64,000 nt of DNA from an uncultured Planctomycetales bacterium. GTDB lineage: Bacteria; Planctomycetota; Planctomycetia; Isosphaerales; Isosphaeraceae. The DNA lies in the NCBI GenBank assembly GCA_903926465.1, contig CAIYJE010000010.1:1-64000 (forward strand), read 5' to 3'. Below the pieces are notes generated by a model. It had not been told where the DNA came from, ran no database searches, and saw nothing but the letters and a program-made list of their open reading frames with translations. This document shows positions 17,224 to 26,314 of this stretch, in pieces (the first letter of the stretch is position 1; each line of letters starts with the position of its first letter). The position numbers and the translations under genes are program-made.

Positions 17224-17445
17224 GTGAAACCCCAACGGAAGCTTACGGCTGCCCAAAAAAGAGCCAAGCGTGAGCGTAGGAAGAACTTCACGACCGTTTT
17301 TGTGAATGGTCGTCAGAAGCGGGTCCCACGTCCAGGGATGGTCGAGGGCCTAGGTCACGATGAGTTCATTGCCCGTAACGTCGACCCCATCTGGTTGCAT
17401 CTAAATGAGCAATGGGATCTGATCGCTCCTGAGCACGAGGAGTGA
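17224..17445 (+). CDS. Small basic protein of unknown function
   Basis: A 73-residue protein from a GTG start. The first 35 residues are strongly basic (KPQRKLTAAQKRAKRERRK, VNGRQKRVPRPG) and the second half is acidic and hydrophobic (EFIARNVDPIWLHLNEQWDL). This split suggests nucleic-acid or ribosome binding plus a short interaction helix, which is inference. No family is recognised. The codons are GC-rich at third positions like neighbouring genes. The 254 bases between it and the transporter hold no clear gene. Confidence 0.5.
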   Translation: MKPQRKLTAAQKRAKRERRKNFTTVFVNGRQKRVPRPGMVEGLGHDEFIARNVDPIWLHLNEQWDLIAPEHEE

Positions 17446-17699
17446 ACCGGTCATGCGCCTGGAGCGTGGCTGCGATGGTCCTGGTGATCTCCTGTGTGAG
17501 TTTCGCTTGGCAAGCACGCATCGCGGTCTGCTGCTGGGGGTAGATTCTCAGAAAAATAACCCGGCGACGCTATGAACCGATCAACCGAGTCCGGTTGGCC
17601 CTTCCTTGGCGTGGCTCTGGCGTGGAGACTGGAGTCCGAACATTGGGTCGGGGTACGGCCACAATTCTCCATTAACGATCTGTTTTCGGGGTTCCGTTC

Positions 17700-19148
17700 A
17701 TGGGCTCAAGGCGCTGGCTGGTTGTGGTGGGGGCGTTGCTGGTTCAGATTTGCCTGGGGGTAATTTACGCTTGGGGCACGTTTGTGCCAATGTTCAAGGC
17801 CGGCAAACCGGAACTGGCGCTGATGGTGCGGCCGGAACTGCTGGGAATTGATCCCGCAACGCACTCGGCATGGTTGGCGCAAGCGAAAACGCTCAAGACC
17901 GTTCAGGCGGGTGCCACGGGAGCGGCCAAGGCCGAGGCGAAGGCTGCCTGGACGGCGTTCTTGAAAACCGAAGTTGAGCCCAAGCTGGATGTAACCGGGT
18001 TGGGGTGGAGCAAATATCACGCTGGATTCAGTGCCGTTCAGGCCAAGAGCGTGTTCTCAGTCGGGCTGGCGGTGTTCGCGCTGGTCATGATTTTCTCGGG
18101 CCGCTGGCAAGACCGAATTGGGCCGCGAAAGGTTGCCATTTTCGGCTGCTCGCTGCTGGGGGTGGGTTACCTGGTGGCATCGCTGTGGACAAGCAATTAC
18201 GGCTGGGTTTTGTTCTGGGTGGGGGTGGTGGGTGGCGCGGGCATTGGTTGCGCGTATGTTTGCCCAATTGCGGCGTGTTTGAAGTGGTATCCAGAGGCCA
18301 AGGGGTTGATCACCGGTCTGGCGGTGGCCGGTTTTGGAGCTGGGGCGTACCTGTTTATCAACCTGGCGGGCGACTGGGCCGGTCTACTGGCCAAAGGTGG
18401 GGTTCCGCTGGCATTTCAGGTGTTTGGGTTGACCTTTTTGACCGTGGGGGTGGCCGGGGCCTCGCTCTTACGTAATCCTGCGCCCGGTGAGCTGGCACCG
18501 GTTCTCAAGTCGGTGGCGGCCGGGCCAGTTGTTGCTACCGGGGCCGACCTGGCTCAGGCGCAAACGGTCAGAACGCCCACGTTCTGGCTGATGTGGCTGG
18601 CGTTCATGCTAAGTGCCGGTGGCGGCTTGATGGTGATCAGCTCGCTCAAAGATTTTGGAGTCTCGGAAGAGGGGCTGCCCGAGGCTTCGGCAGAACGAGC
18701 GCTGGGGCTGCTGGCGTTATTCAACGGGCTGGGTCGGATTGTGTGGGGAACGCTGGGCCAGATGTGGGGCCTGAGGCGATCATTGGTCTCACTGATGGTA
18801 CTCCAGGCCGCCATGTTGTTCGGTCTACAGCTTGGTGGCGCATCGGTGGGGCTGCTGGCGGTGGCCGGTTGCTGGTCGGGGTTCATGTTTGGCGGCAATC
18901 TGTCACTGTTCCCGCAGCTCACGGCCGATCGGTTTGGTTTGAAGCACATGGGCGGCAATTACGGCCTGATGTTCACGTCTTATGGCGTGGGTGGAGTGGT
19001 AGGCCCGCTGCTGGCCGGCTGGATGTGGGATACCTTGCATTCGTACCGAAGCGCGTTTCTGGGTGCGGCTGTGGCTTCGCTGGTGGCTGCCACGCTCATC
19101 TTGCTGATTGGGCGGCTGCGTGACGCACCGGCGTCCACCACCCGCTGA
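17700..19148 (+). CDS. Major facilitator superfamily transporter, OFA (oxalate/formate antiporter-like) type
   Basis: A 482-residue inner-membrane transporter with about 12 hydrophobic segments. The first helix (LVVVGALLVQICLGVIYAWGTF) is typical of the OFA family. A loop of about 80 residues between helices 1 and 2 is longer than usual. The MFS motif between helices 2 and 3 is GRWQDRIGPRKV, and helix 5 follows KWYPEAKGLITGLAVAGFG. Family members exchange small carboxylates, but the substrate cannot be read here. It converges on the beta-CASP gene with only 31 bases between stops. Confidence 0.88.
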   Translation: MGSRRWLVVVGALLVQICLGVIYAWGTFVPMFKAGKPELALMVRPELLGIDPATHSAWLAQAKTLKTVQAGATGAAKAEAKAAWTAFLKTEVEPKLDVTGLGWSKYHAGFSAVQAKSVFSVGLAVFALVMIFSGRWQDRIGPRKVAIFGCSLLGVGYLVASLWTSNYGWVLFWVGVVGGAGIGCAYVCPIAACLKWYPEAKGLITGLAVAGFGAGAYLFINLAGDWAGLLAKGGVPLAFQVFGLTFLTVGVAGASLLRNPAPGELAPVLKSVAAGPVVATGADLAQAQTVRTPTFWLMWLAFMLSAGGGLMVISSLKDFGVSEEGLPEASAERALGLLALFNGLGRIVWGTLGQMWGLRRSLVSLMVLQAAMLFGLQLGGASVGLLAVAGCWSGFMFGGNLSLFPQLTADRFGLKHMGGNYGLMFTSYGVGGVVGPLLAGWMWDTLHSYRSAFLGAAVASLVAATLILLIGRLRDAPASTTR

Positions 19149-19179
19149 GGCTCAAGAGGGAACGTGGCCGGTTTGCTGA

Positions 19180-20577
19180 TCAGAGAGAGATCACATCGTT
19201 GCGCATCGGCAGTTCGGCATCGATGCCGAATCGGCCCTGGACCAGATGCTGGAGGGCCTGCCTGGCATCCGTTTCACCGTGGGTTAGCACCACGCGTGGT
19301 TTTACGGGAGCCAGATGGGCCAGCCAGTCAATCAGTTCGCTCTGACCGGCGTGACCGGAAAAGCCGCCGAGGGTATGGATTTCGGCTTCCACGTTGACCG
19401 GTTCGCCCAGGACCCGAACCTGTTTGGCACCGCCGACCAGACGGGAGCCCAGGGTCCCTTCCGCCTGGTAGCCCACAAACACCACGTGGACTGACCGGCG
19501 CCAGAGGTTGTGTTTGAGGTGGTGCAAGATTCTGCCCCCTTCGCACATGCCAGAGGCGGCGATGATAACGGCGGCATTACGCAAGTTGTTGAGCTGCTTG
19601 GATTCGTCGGCCGTTTTGCTGAACTGAAGGGTCTTGGGGTGTTCCGCCAGTGGATCATTCTTGACCAGCAGGCCAGCCTCTTCATCGAAGAGGTCGCGGT
19701 GCCGGGCGTAGAGATGGGTTGCCTCAATGGCCATGGGGCTATCAAGGTAGATTGGGATGGGAGCCAGCCCCCGTTCGCGGATGAACTGAGCGATGTAGTA
19801 GACAATTTGCTGGGTTCGGCCAATCGCGAACGCTGGAATCAGTACCCGTTCCCCATCGCGGACGGCGTCTTTCAGGATTTGCTCGAATTCGGTGAGGGTG
19901 GCTTCGAGCGGCCGGTGGTTCCGGTTGCCGTAGGTCGATTCCAGAAACACGAGATCCGCGCTGGTGAACGGGGTGGGGTCACGCAGATAGGGCGTATTGG
20001 CGGAACCAAGGTCGCCTGAGAACACAATGATCCTGGTGGTTCCTTCTTCCTGGATGTGCATCTCTACGCTGGCGGAGCCTAGCAGGTGGCCGGCATCGAC
20101 CAGGCGGATGGATATGCCGTCGGCGACCTCGGTCAGTTCGTTGTAGGCAACCGCGCGGAAGCGGCCGGAGAGGTGTTCCACATCCTCGCGGGTATAAAGT
20201 GGTTCGGGTGGATGTTCACCCCGGTGGCGGGGTTGGAAGTGGCGGCGGTCTCGCTCCGCATCCGATTCCTGGATATGGGCGGAATCATAGAGGACGAGCA
20301 GCGCAAAATCGGCCGTGGCGGCGGTGCAATAAATCGGTTTGCGAAATCCTGCCGCCGCCAGCAAGGGCAGCCGTCCGCAGTGGTCGAGGTGGGCGTGGGT
20401 CAGAACAATGGCATCGAGCCGTCGTGGATCGACCTTGGCCAGGTCTCGGTTCTTGGCAACAGAGGCGTCTCGTCCTTGGAACATGCCAAAATCTACGAGT
20501 ACGCGGGCCCTTTGGGTTTCGACCAGATAGCCAGACCCGGTCACTTCACCTGCTGCGCCACAGACCGTGATCTGCAT
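19180..20577 (-). CDS. Metallo-beta-lactamase-fold beta-CASP ribonuclease-like protein
   Basis: A 465-residue soluble zinc hydrolase of the CPSF73/YSH1-like group. The metal motif HAHLDHCG is at 61-68, a further His ligand lies in VDAGHLLGSAS, and FSGDLG carries the bridging Asp. The beta-CASP part shows ESTYGNRNH, PAFAIGRTQQ, AASGMCEGGRI and the C-terminal HTLGGFSGHAGQ with its histidine, followed by VLTHGE. These enzymes cut RNA, or DNA in some groups; the prokaryotic members are mostly RNA-processing or decay nucleases. It is monocistronic, with a terminator of the upstream gene just before it. A role in RNA turnover is the most likely reading. Confidence 0.9.
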   Translation of the reverse strand: MQITVCGAAGEVTGSGYLVETQRARVLVDFGMFQGRDASVAKNRDLAKVDPRRLDAIVLTHAHLDHCGRLPLLAAAGFRKPIYCTAATADFALLVLYDSAHIQESDAERDRRHFQPRHRGEHPPEPLYTREDVEHLSGRFRAVAYNELTEVADGISIRLVDAGHLLGSASVEMHIQEEGTTRIIVFSGDLGSANTPYLRDPTPFTSADLVFLESTYGNRNHRPLEATLTEFEQILKDAVRDGERVLIPAFAIGRTQQIVYYIAQFIRERGLAPIPIYLDSPMAIEATHLYARHRDLFDEEAGLLVKNDPLAEHPKTLQFSKTADESKQLNNLRNAAVIIAASGMCEGGRILHHLKHNLWRRSVHVVFVGYQAEGTLGSRLVGGAKQVRVLGEPVNVEAEIHTLGGFSGHAGQSELIDWLAHLAPVKPRVVLTHGETDARQALQHLVQGRFGIDAELPMRNDVISL

Positions 20578-20641
20578 GAGAGGTGCCTCGCAGAGGGAGA
20601 ATCAATCTGCCCCTGATTTGTCCGTGGTTCCCAAGAAAGCG

Positions 20642-20679
20642 ACCGAGGCGGCATGATGAAAATATCATGCCGCCTCGGT
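20642..20679 (-). terminator. Strong hairpin terminator after the LEPR-type gene
   Basis: A perfect 16-bp stem (20642-20657 with 20664-20679) closes a 6-base loop, 33 bases beyond the stop codon at 20712. The transcript then continues CGCTTTCTT. It separates the secreted-protein gene from the beta-CASP gene. Confidence 0.75.
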
Positions 20680-20711
20680 TATCATAAGGCGAAAGTGGTG
20701 GTGGGCAAGGC

Positions 20712-21710
20712 TCAACCGCGGTTGCCGTATACCACGGTGTTGGCCTGAACGTTGGCAGGAAGCGTGGCCAGGCCGAACGAGGAGCCCTGAATAATGATGT
20801 ACCGTTGCTGGTAAACCGAACCGAAGTAGCGTCCCACGGCAATGGTGGCACCGTTGGAGACCACAAGATCGCCCGTCACATTCAGGCCGGCACCGGCTGA
20901 GCCGCTCCCCTTGGCCGGTTGCAGAACGGCACCGAGGTCGCGACCGACGCGGAGCGAGGCCCCGTTGACCATGGTCATGCCACCACCTACGGTCATGGCG
21001 TTCAGGTCTTGCCCCACCACAATTCCGGGTCCGCCATCGAGCGAAACATTGTTGTAAACATCAAGCGTTTGCAGGGTGGTGGGCACGTTGATGGAGGCGC
21101 CAGGGAGCAGTGACTCGAAGGCAATCCGGTCCACAAACGGTACAGACGAGTACTGGCTAGAGAGGGTTACAGCCCCGGAAAGCTGGGCCGTTCTGTAGCC
21201 CAAAATATTGTTCATCATGCCGTTAACAACCGTGATATTGCGGATATTGATCACGTTGTTGTGGAGCACGAATCCGGTTGGGAACTTATGGGCACCACCC
21301 TGGGCGATGGTGGGCCCGGCCGGGTCGATGCTCAGGGTGGTGTCACCGCTGGAGCCGTAAACAAAAAGGTCGACCCTGCCACCCGGTGCAGACTTGGCAC
21401 GAACAACGCCCGTGCCTGAGATGTGCGCGGCGTAAACTTCGCCGTCGGTATCAATCATGACGGCGGTTTTACCACCGGTGGCCACAAAGGTCTGAACGTA
21501 GCTCCGGGGTCCTTCGGGAATGCGGTCACTCTTGCTGATCCGGTGACTGACATGAACCGCGGGCAGCGGTTGCCCTGGAGTCACGGCGGTCAGTGGATAG
21601 GAGGCGGTTGACAGGACCACCCGAGATTCGAGTTCCATGGCGGAGCCGGGATTGGCCCCGTCGAGTGATGGGCGGAACCTCAGAACCTGACGACGACGAT
21701 CGCATGACAT
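20712..21710 (-). CDS. Secreted protein with LEPR-type N-terminal motif (LESRVVLS)
   Basis: A 332-residue protein with no membrane segment. The N terminus is basic, then LESRVVLS at 27-34, a form of the LEPRxLL motif found near the N terminus of many exported planctomycete proteins. The rest is Gly/Val/Thr/Ser-rich with repeated beta units (VRVGRDLGAV, VNVTGDLVVSNGATIAVGR-like), which suggests a beta-helix or adhesin-like surface protein. The ATG at 21710 has GGGAGAG seven bases upstream and is preferred over a GTG at 21725. Followed by a strong terminator, so probably monocistronic. The function is unknown. Confidence 0.75.
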   Translation of the reverse strand: MSCDRRRQVLRFRPSLDGANPGSAMELESRVVLSTASYPLTAVTPGQPLPAVHVSHRISKSDRIPEGPRSYVQTFVATGGKTAVMIDTDGEVYAAHISGTGVVRAKSAPGGRVDLFVYGSSGDTTLSIDPAGPTIAQGGAHKFPTGFVLHNNVINIRNITVVNGMMNNILGYRTAQLSGAVTLSSQYSSVPFVDRIAFESLLPGASINVPTTLQTLDVYNNVSLDGGPGIVVGQDLNAMTVGGGMTMVNGASLRVGRDLGAVLQPAKGSGSAGAGLNVTGDLVVSNGATIAVGRYFGSVYQQRYIIIQGSSFGLATLPANVQANTVVYGNRG

Positions 21711-21985
21711 CCTGATCTCTCCCACTCCTGGGCTCCCGAACCGGGGAAATCCACCGAAGCGGATGATCCCCTCATGCCATCACAATCGGCGCTCTGGTGT
21801 TTTGCGTTGCGGTCAATCAACGCAACTGTCGCGGCCAGTGATTGCGATGTGGGGATTGTAGGGGTTGTAGGGGCCGGTGGCAGCCTTTTTGCTCGCTGCC
21901 CTCCCGTTGCTGATCTAGATCATAAGGTCGTGGAAGCTGCTGGTTCGCGTTCCCACCCCAAACAGATGGAGCCGCCGAGATCGTG

Positions 21986-22429
21986 ATGACCCCGGGTAAC
22001 TTGACATTGAGCCCAGCCGAGACCGATCCCGAACACGCACAGCTTTCCCAGAATGGTCCCCAGCAACCAGCCTTGGCAGCAACTCAGGCTCATGTGCTTG
22101 GCCAGAGCTGGGAACGCCGTCCTGTCCTGCTTGTCTGGAAACAGCATGGCTGGCATTGTCGAGCCAGGGGAACCGTTCTTGAGGAAGTAGGCACCCGGTT
22201 GCTGCTCCAGGTCGATCGCGTTCCGCCGGCCGGTGAGCCAATCTGGATGTACGGTGAAGCCAGGAAGGGCTGGGTCCAGGTTTTCCGACTCGGTGTTCAA
22301 ACGATGACTGAACGGTTGCACCGGCTAAGGGTGGTTGTGCCGACCGGAACCACGGTGTTCTCGGACCCCGGCAATCACTCGGAGCTTCGTCTCCTGGAAT
22401 CTGGCCCTGGAGTGGATACTTTTGCCTGA
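21986..22429 (+). CDS. Possible PilZ-like small protein
   Basis: A 147-residue frame starting at the second of two adjacent start codons. Its middle (HCRARGTVLEEVGTRLLLQVDRVPPAGEPIWMY) resembles a short beta-barrel of PilZ type, but the arginine motifs that bind cyclic-di-GMP are not clear. The 3' end overlaps the convergent CHAP-like gene by 55 bases. The codons have the GC-rich third positions of real genes here. The opposite strand also has an open frame across the same region, but its protein is Arg/Pro-rich and unlike a fold. I regard this gene as likely but not certain. Confidence 0.45.
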   Translation: MTPGNLTLSPAETDPEHAQLSQNGPQQPALAATQAHVLGQSWERRPVLLVWKQHGWHCRARGTVLEEVGTRLLLQVDRVPPAGEPIWMYGEARKGWVQVFRLGVQTMTERLHRLRVVVPTGTTVFSDPGNHSELRLLESGPGVDTFA

Positions 22430-23148
22430 TTCTGGGTTGGAGCCACCGGAGGCGGCGTAAGTTTTTCTTGGTTCTTCGCTTCTGGCTTGGCGGATGCCGC
22501 GTGGGCCGAGGGCCGAGTCTCAGCCTCGGTTTCGTCGGAATTACGTGATACCGGGCGATAGAACCAGATCTTACCTTCACCGGGGCGCTGGTCGGCCAGC
22601 CTGAGCTGGTCGCGATGCACGCGGCGCCGATCTTCTTCGGGCTCGTCGTCATTGCCAGCATTTTGATGCAGGATCACGAGCACTTTCCCCTTCTCACGAA
22701 CCTCGTCCACAATGGCCGAATGGTGATGGAAAGAGGTCCGGTAGAACCGAATGGAGGAAGTTCCGTCGGGTTCCACCTGCTGCTGACGGCCTCGGAAGAT
22801 GACGTCACGAAACTGGAGGATGTCTCCGGGCCGGAGTTGTGACCGGCTATTGAGAAGGTCTCCCCACACGTAGTCGGCATCTCGTCCGTACGGGGGAAAT
22901 CGCCTGGCACCGGCTTGCTTCAGGGCTTCAATCACCAGACTGGTGCATTCGCCGTCTTGAACCGAAACCCCCACCTGCTCACGCGCGTATTCCAGAATCT
23001 GGCCGTTGAGTTCAGGGGCAGGCGTGGCGGTGGGAGCCCTGGATTTACCGGGGTCCTCGGCTGCCCACGACAGGCCGAACGCCCCACTGAGCCAGAGGAA
23101 CCCCAACAGGCTCGGAAACTGGTTTGAACGTGAGGGCTGGCGGCTCAT
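22375..23148 (-). CDS. Secreted CHAP/NlpC-like cysteine amidase
   Basis: A 257-residue protein. A signal peptide (about residues 10-30, LLGFLWLSGAFGLSWA) precedes a papain-like peptidoglycan-hydrolase domain. The candidate nucleophile is C68 in GECTSLVIEAL, DYVWGD and RPGDILQFRD follow, and the His is in SFHHHSAIVDEV (141-143). This order, Cys then PGDxLxF then His, matches CHAP/NlpC-P60 folds. The last 70 residues are Pro/Ala/Glu-rich and disordered. Its ATG overlaps the stop of the upstream TPR gene by four bases, wait order noted: the TPR gene is transcribed first and this gene follows it. It could trim cell-wall peptides or work on another amide substrate. Confidence 0.7.
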   Translation of the reverse strand: MSRQPSRSNQFPSLLGFLWLSGAFGLSWAAEDPGKSRAPTATPAPELNGQILEYAREQVGVSVQDGECTSLVIEALKQAGARRFPPYGRDADYVWGDLLNSRSQLRPGDILQFRDVIFRGRQQQVEPDGTSSIRFYRTSFHHHSAIVDEVREKGKVLVILHQNAGNDDEPEEDRRRVHRDQLRLADQRPGEGKIWFYRPVSRNSDETEAETRPSAHAASAKPEAKNQEKLTPPPVAPTQNQAKVSTPGPDSRRRSSE

Positions 23149-26015
23149 TTTGGCTCGTCCGGCGTGCTGGTGGGCGTGGCACCGGTCAGTTCCTCGCGAA
23201 GCTTCAACGCGTCTGGATGCTCGGGGTCGGCCTTGAGGACTTCGTTGACTGTTTCGCCGGCTTCGTCTTTGTTGCCGGCGGCCATCAGGGCCCTGGCCAG
23301 CTTGAGCTTGACCTCGGCGGCCTTCTTGGGCTTGAGTTCGAGCGCGGTGCGATACTCGGTCACGGCCCCGGCCGGGTCACCCTTGCCAAGCAGGGCATCG
23401 GCCAGCAGCACGTGATAAACCGGCTCATAGACCTGAATGTACAGGCATTCGCGGGCCCAATGGGCCGCCTCATCAAACGACTTGTCTTTGAGGTGGTATT
23501 CGGTCAGGGTCTTGCGAACGTCGAGGTCGTCAGAGTCGTTGGCGGCGAGCTTGGTCAGATCGCCCAGCAGCTTGGGCCGGTCGGTCTGCCGCAAATGGAC
23601 CCGGGCCAGGCCGGCAATCCACTTGGAGTGCGAGGGATCATCTCTGCGGGCCAGCTCATACAACCGTTCGGCTTCGGGCAGGTTCCCAGTCTTCATCTCC
23701 AGTTGCGCGAGCAGATCAACCACCCGTTCGTCTGGTTTGGTTTCATCAAGCGCGGGGCGCAACAAAGCCAGGGCAGCATCGTCGTCGCCAATCGAGGTCA
23801 GCAACCGGGCCTTGACGTAAGAGGCCAGCGGCTGGTTTTCCTTGAGCTTCAGGGCCTTGTCGGCATACGGACGGGCAGCCTTCAGGTCTCGCCTGGCAAA
23901 CTGTTCGTAGGCCATGCGGGCGTTCAGGTCGGCATCGTCGGGCTTCTGCTTGACCTGCTGTTCAAGCTTGGAGAATGGGATGGCCTCTTCCTCATCAACC
24001 CGGCTGCGAATGGTTTTCAGGGTCTCATCGAGGAAGGCAAGATACTCTTTCTCGAAGTCGGCTTTCTCCACGCCAAAGCATTCACGAATGGCGCGATCGG
24101 TGGTCAGACCGCGGCGGTAGGCGTTAAGCATCTTGATCAGGGCGTCATCGCCGAACCGCTTGAGCATGTACTGGGCATAAAGCTGGGCCTGGCAGTAGGC
24201 AAGCTGGCGATCTTCAGCCTCTTTGGGGCGAATGAAGCCGAGGTTGATGGTGTCCAGGTTGAGCAATTTGCGGGCGGGCACGCGTTCGAGCAGCATCTTG
24301 TTCCAGGGCTGTGGGCGAGGTGTGCTTTCGCTCTGAACGGCCAGGGCTTCCGTATACCAGTGGGGAATGTTGAAGTCGGTTTGCTGTAGGGTAATCACGT
24401 GGGTCACTTCGTGGATCATGACCCGGGCCCAGTTGAACGGTTTGCGGGTGGTGCGTGGACTCGCCAGGGCAACCACCTTGCCGGTACAGGCTCCAATGGT
24501 GGGCACGAACGGCAGCCCGGTGGTCCGGCCACTGAACCACTGGTGGTCTTTCATGATCTCGATGGTCGTTTTCCCAGGTGGATCAAACCCGAACCGTTTG
24601 ACCATTTCGGGGTGTTCAGCTTCCAGGAAATCGGCCAGGTACTTACCCAGCAGAGCGTCTTGCCCGGGCAGTACGAGCACGCGGTAATGGTCGGTTTCAA
24701 TCGGGGTATACGCGGCCAGGTGTTCCAGCACCTTCATCATGTTGAGGGCACGAACATTGAACGGGTCGGCCTCGAAGGCGGTTGTGAAGAGGTCATTGGC
24801 TTCATCTTCACGCCCCACCTGCATGTAAAGCATGCCCAGACCAATCTGATGCTCTGGGTCTGTTGGATCGGCCGCAATGGCCTGCAAGAATGCACGCTCG
24901 GCAGACTGGTACTTGCGGCGGTCGGCCAGGCGTTCGGCCAGGGCCCCGTAGAAGGTGGCCGGCTTAGGATTGATGGCCAGGGCTGCCGCCTCGGCGGCCT
25001 CGGCCCCCAGGGGATCGACCAGCAGTCGGCTGGCTGCGGCCAGCCGGGCCAGGGCGTCTTCGCTTCGCGGATTTTCGGTCACCGCCTTGCGGGCCGCGGC
25101 CAGGGCGTCGTCAAACCGTTCGTCAGAGATGTTCAGATCGGCCAGCAAAACCTGGGCTGGGCCGTAATGGGGGTTAATCTCAAGCGCATCTTCCGCACGC
25201 TTCCGACCGGCCGCCAGCTTGTAGCCCTGAAGGTCGGCCTGGCCAAGAGCCACCAGAACCTCGGCCGCGCTGGGGTTGATCCGGATCGCACGGCTGAATT
25301 CCTTGAGGGCGCCGCGTTCGTTGTAGCCAGAAAGGAAGAGTTTGCCCTGGAGCCACGCCCCTTGCCAGCACCTGGGGTCGAGCTTGATCGCTCCCTCGTA
25401 GAGCTCGTTGATAACTTCGTTCAGCGTTTCGCTCAGTTGCTCGCCGCGGGCCTTAACGCGGTAATAACGCTCGGCCGCCTGACCGGCCAGCAGCAGCGCG
25501 TCGGCACTTTTGCCGACCTGATCCTGGTGGGCATTCTGGTAATCAATGAACCACCGCCATGCCGCCAGCGCCTCATCGGCCTGGCCGCGGACGTCATGGA
25601 GCTTGGCCTTTACCCAGCGCGCCCGCAGTTGGTTTTCATCGGCTTTAAGGGCCTGCTCCACCAGCCTGTCGGCCTCGGCCCATTCACCGCGCTCAAACTG
25701 AAGGTCGGCCAGCGTGCCCGCCAGTTCGGCCGCATTGGGCTGGGCCGCCAGTTCTTCTTGGAGCAGGGCAATGGCCTTGTCATAATCCCCCTCGCTCGCC
25801 TGAGACTCAGCCAGGCCGATGGTGGCTCTGGCCTTGTCGGCCGGCTGAACGTCGGCTGCGTTCCGGATGGCCTGAAACGCCTCATCGGCCTCGGCATATT
25901 TGCCGGTCTGCCATAGAATCCGGGCATCGGACAGGGCGTCGGCCTGAACCTCAGACGTGGCAAACGTGAGCCCAGCAATCGCCGCGAGGATCAGAAATCC
26001 GGAACGCGTGGTCAC
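23145..26015 (-). CDS. Exported TPR protein with a gluzincin (peptidase MA-like) domain
   Basis: A 956-residue protein with a signal peptide (FLILAAIAGLTFATSEVQA). About residues 25-430 and 640-940 are tandem TPR units rich in Ala, Leu and Glu. Between them lies a metallopeptidase-like segment with HExxH at about 532-536 (VMIHEVTHVITLQ) and the flanking PHWYTEALAVQSE, in which Glu follows as in gluzincins. This suggests an extracytoplasmic zinc peptidase held between protein-binding arms; whether it cuts proteins is not known. The CHAP-like gene is coupled to it by a four-base overlap. The upstream 299 bases (26016-26314) are shared with the divergent aminotransferase gene and must hold both promoters. 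Confidence 0.85.
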   Translation of the reverse strand: MTTRSGFLILAAIAGLTFATSEVQADALSDARILWQTGKYAEADEAFQAIRNAADVQPADKARATIGLAESQASEGDYDKAIALLQEELAAQPNAAELAGTLADLQFERGEWAEADRLVEQALKADENQLRARWVKAKLHDVRGQADEALAAWRWFIDYQNAHQDQVGKSADALLLAGQAAERYYRVKARGEQLSETLNEVINELYEGAIKLDPRCWQGAWLQGKLFLSGYNERGALKEFSRAIRINPSAAEVLVALGQADLQGYKLAAGRKRAEDALEINPHYGPAQVLLADLNISDERFDDALAAARKAVTENPRSEDALARLAAASRLLVDPLGAEAAEAAALAINPKPATFYGALAERLADRRKYQSAERAFLQAIAADPTDPEHQIGLGMLYMQVGREDEANDLFTTAFEADPFNVRALNMMKVLEHLAAYTPIETDHYRVLVLPGQDALLGKYLADFLEAEHPEMVKRFGFDPPGKTTIEIMKDHQWFSGRTTGLPFVPTIGACTGKVVALASPRTTRKPFNWARVMIHEVTHVITLQQTDFNIPHWYTEALAVQSESTPRPQPWNKMLLERVPARKLLNLDTINLGFIRPKEAEDRQLAYCQAQLYAQYMLKRFGDDALIKMLNAYRRGLTTDRAIRECFGVEKADFEKEYLAFLDETLKTIRSRVDEEEAIPFSKLEQQVKQKPDDADLNARMAYEQFARRDLKAARPYADKALKLKENQPLASYVKARLLTSIGDDDAALALLRPALDETKPDERVVDLLAQLEMKTGNLPEAERLYELARRDDPSHSKWIAGLARVHLRQTDRPKLLGDLTKLAANDSDDLDVRKTLTEYHLKDKSFDEAAHWARECLYIQVYEPVYHVLLADALLGKGDPAGAVTEYRTALELKPKKAAEVKLKLARALMAAGNKDEAGETVNEVLKADPEHPDALKLREELTGATPTSTPDEPK

Positions 26016-26314
26016 AGGCGTATCTCCTCAAGGCATTCGGGCGTATGGGCTTGTGGTCAGCCGTGCGGAAGTGTGAAGGGGCATTCGGAACGGATGAGCG
26101 GTACAGGGCCGGGGGTAGCTGAACTCACTCAAAGGGTCATCCGCGAGATTTTTCACACACGTTCTTTATACACACGCATTCTTGTGGCGGCTATGGTGCC
26201 CGCACGCGCTGGGGGCGGCAGGATGCTGTGGTGTCGTCCTGAATTTCCTACACTAAACTGGTAGCGTTCCCGTTGATCAGGTTCCTTCCCTTCCTTTGAA
26301 GAGCGACGTTCCCC

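Noticed and set aside
21915-22661. 248-codon minus-strand frame
   Set aside because: The product is Arg/Pro/Ser-rich without fold-like character and overlaps the better CHAP-like gene.
23124-25916. Two long open frames on the plus strand (421 and 505 codons)
   Set aside because: They are antisense to a clear TPR protein with a signal peptide and HExxH; GC-rich repeats keep the opposite strand open.
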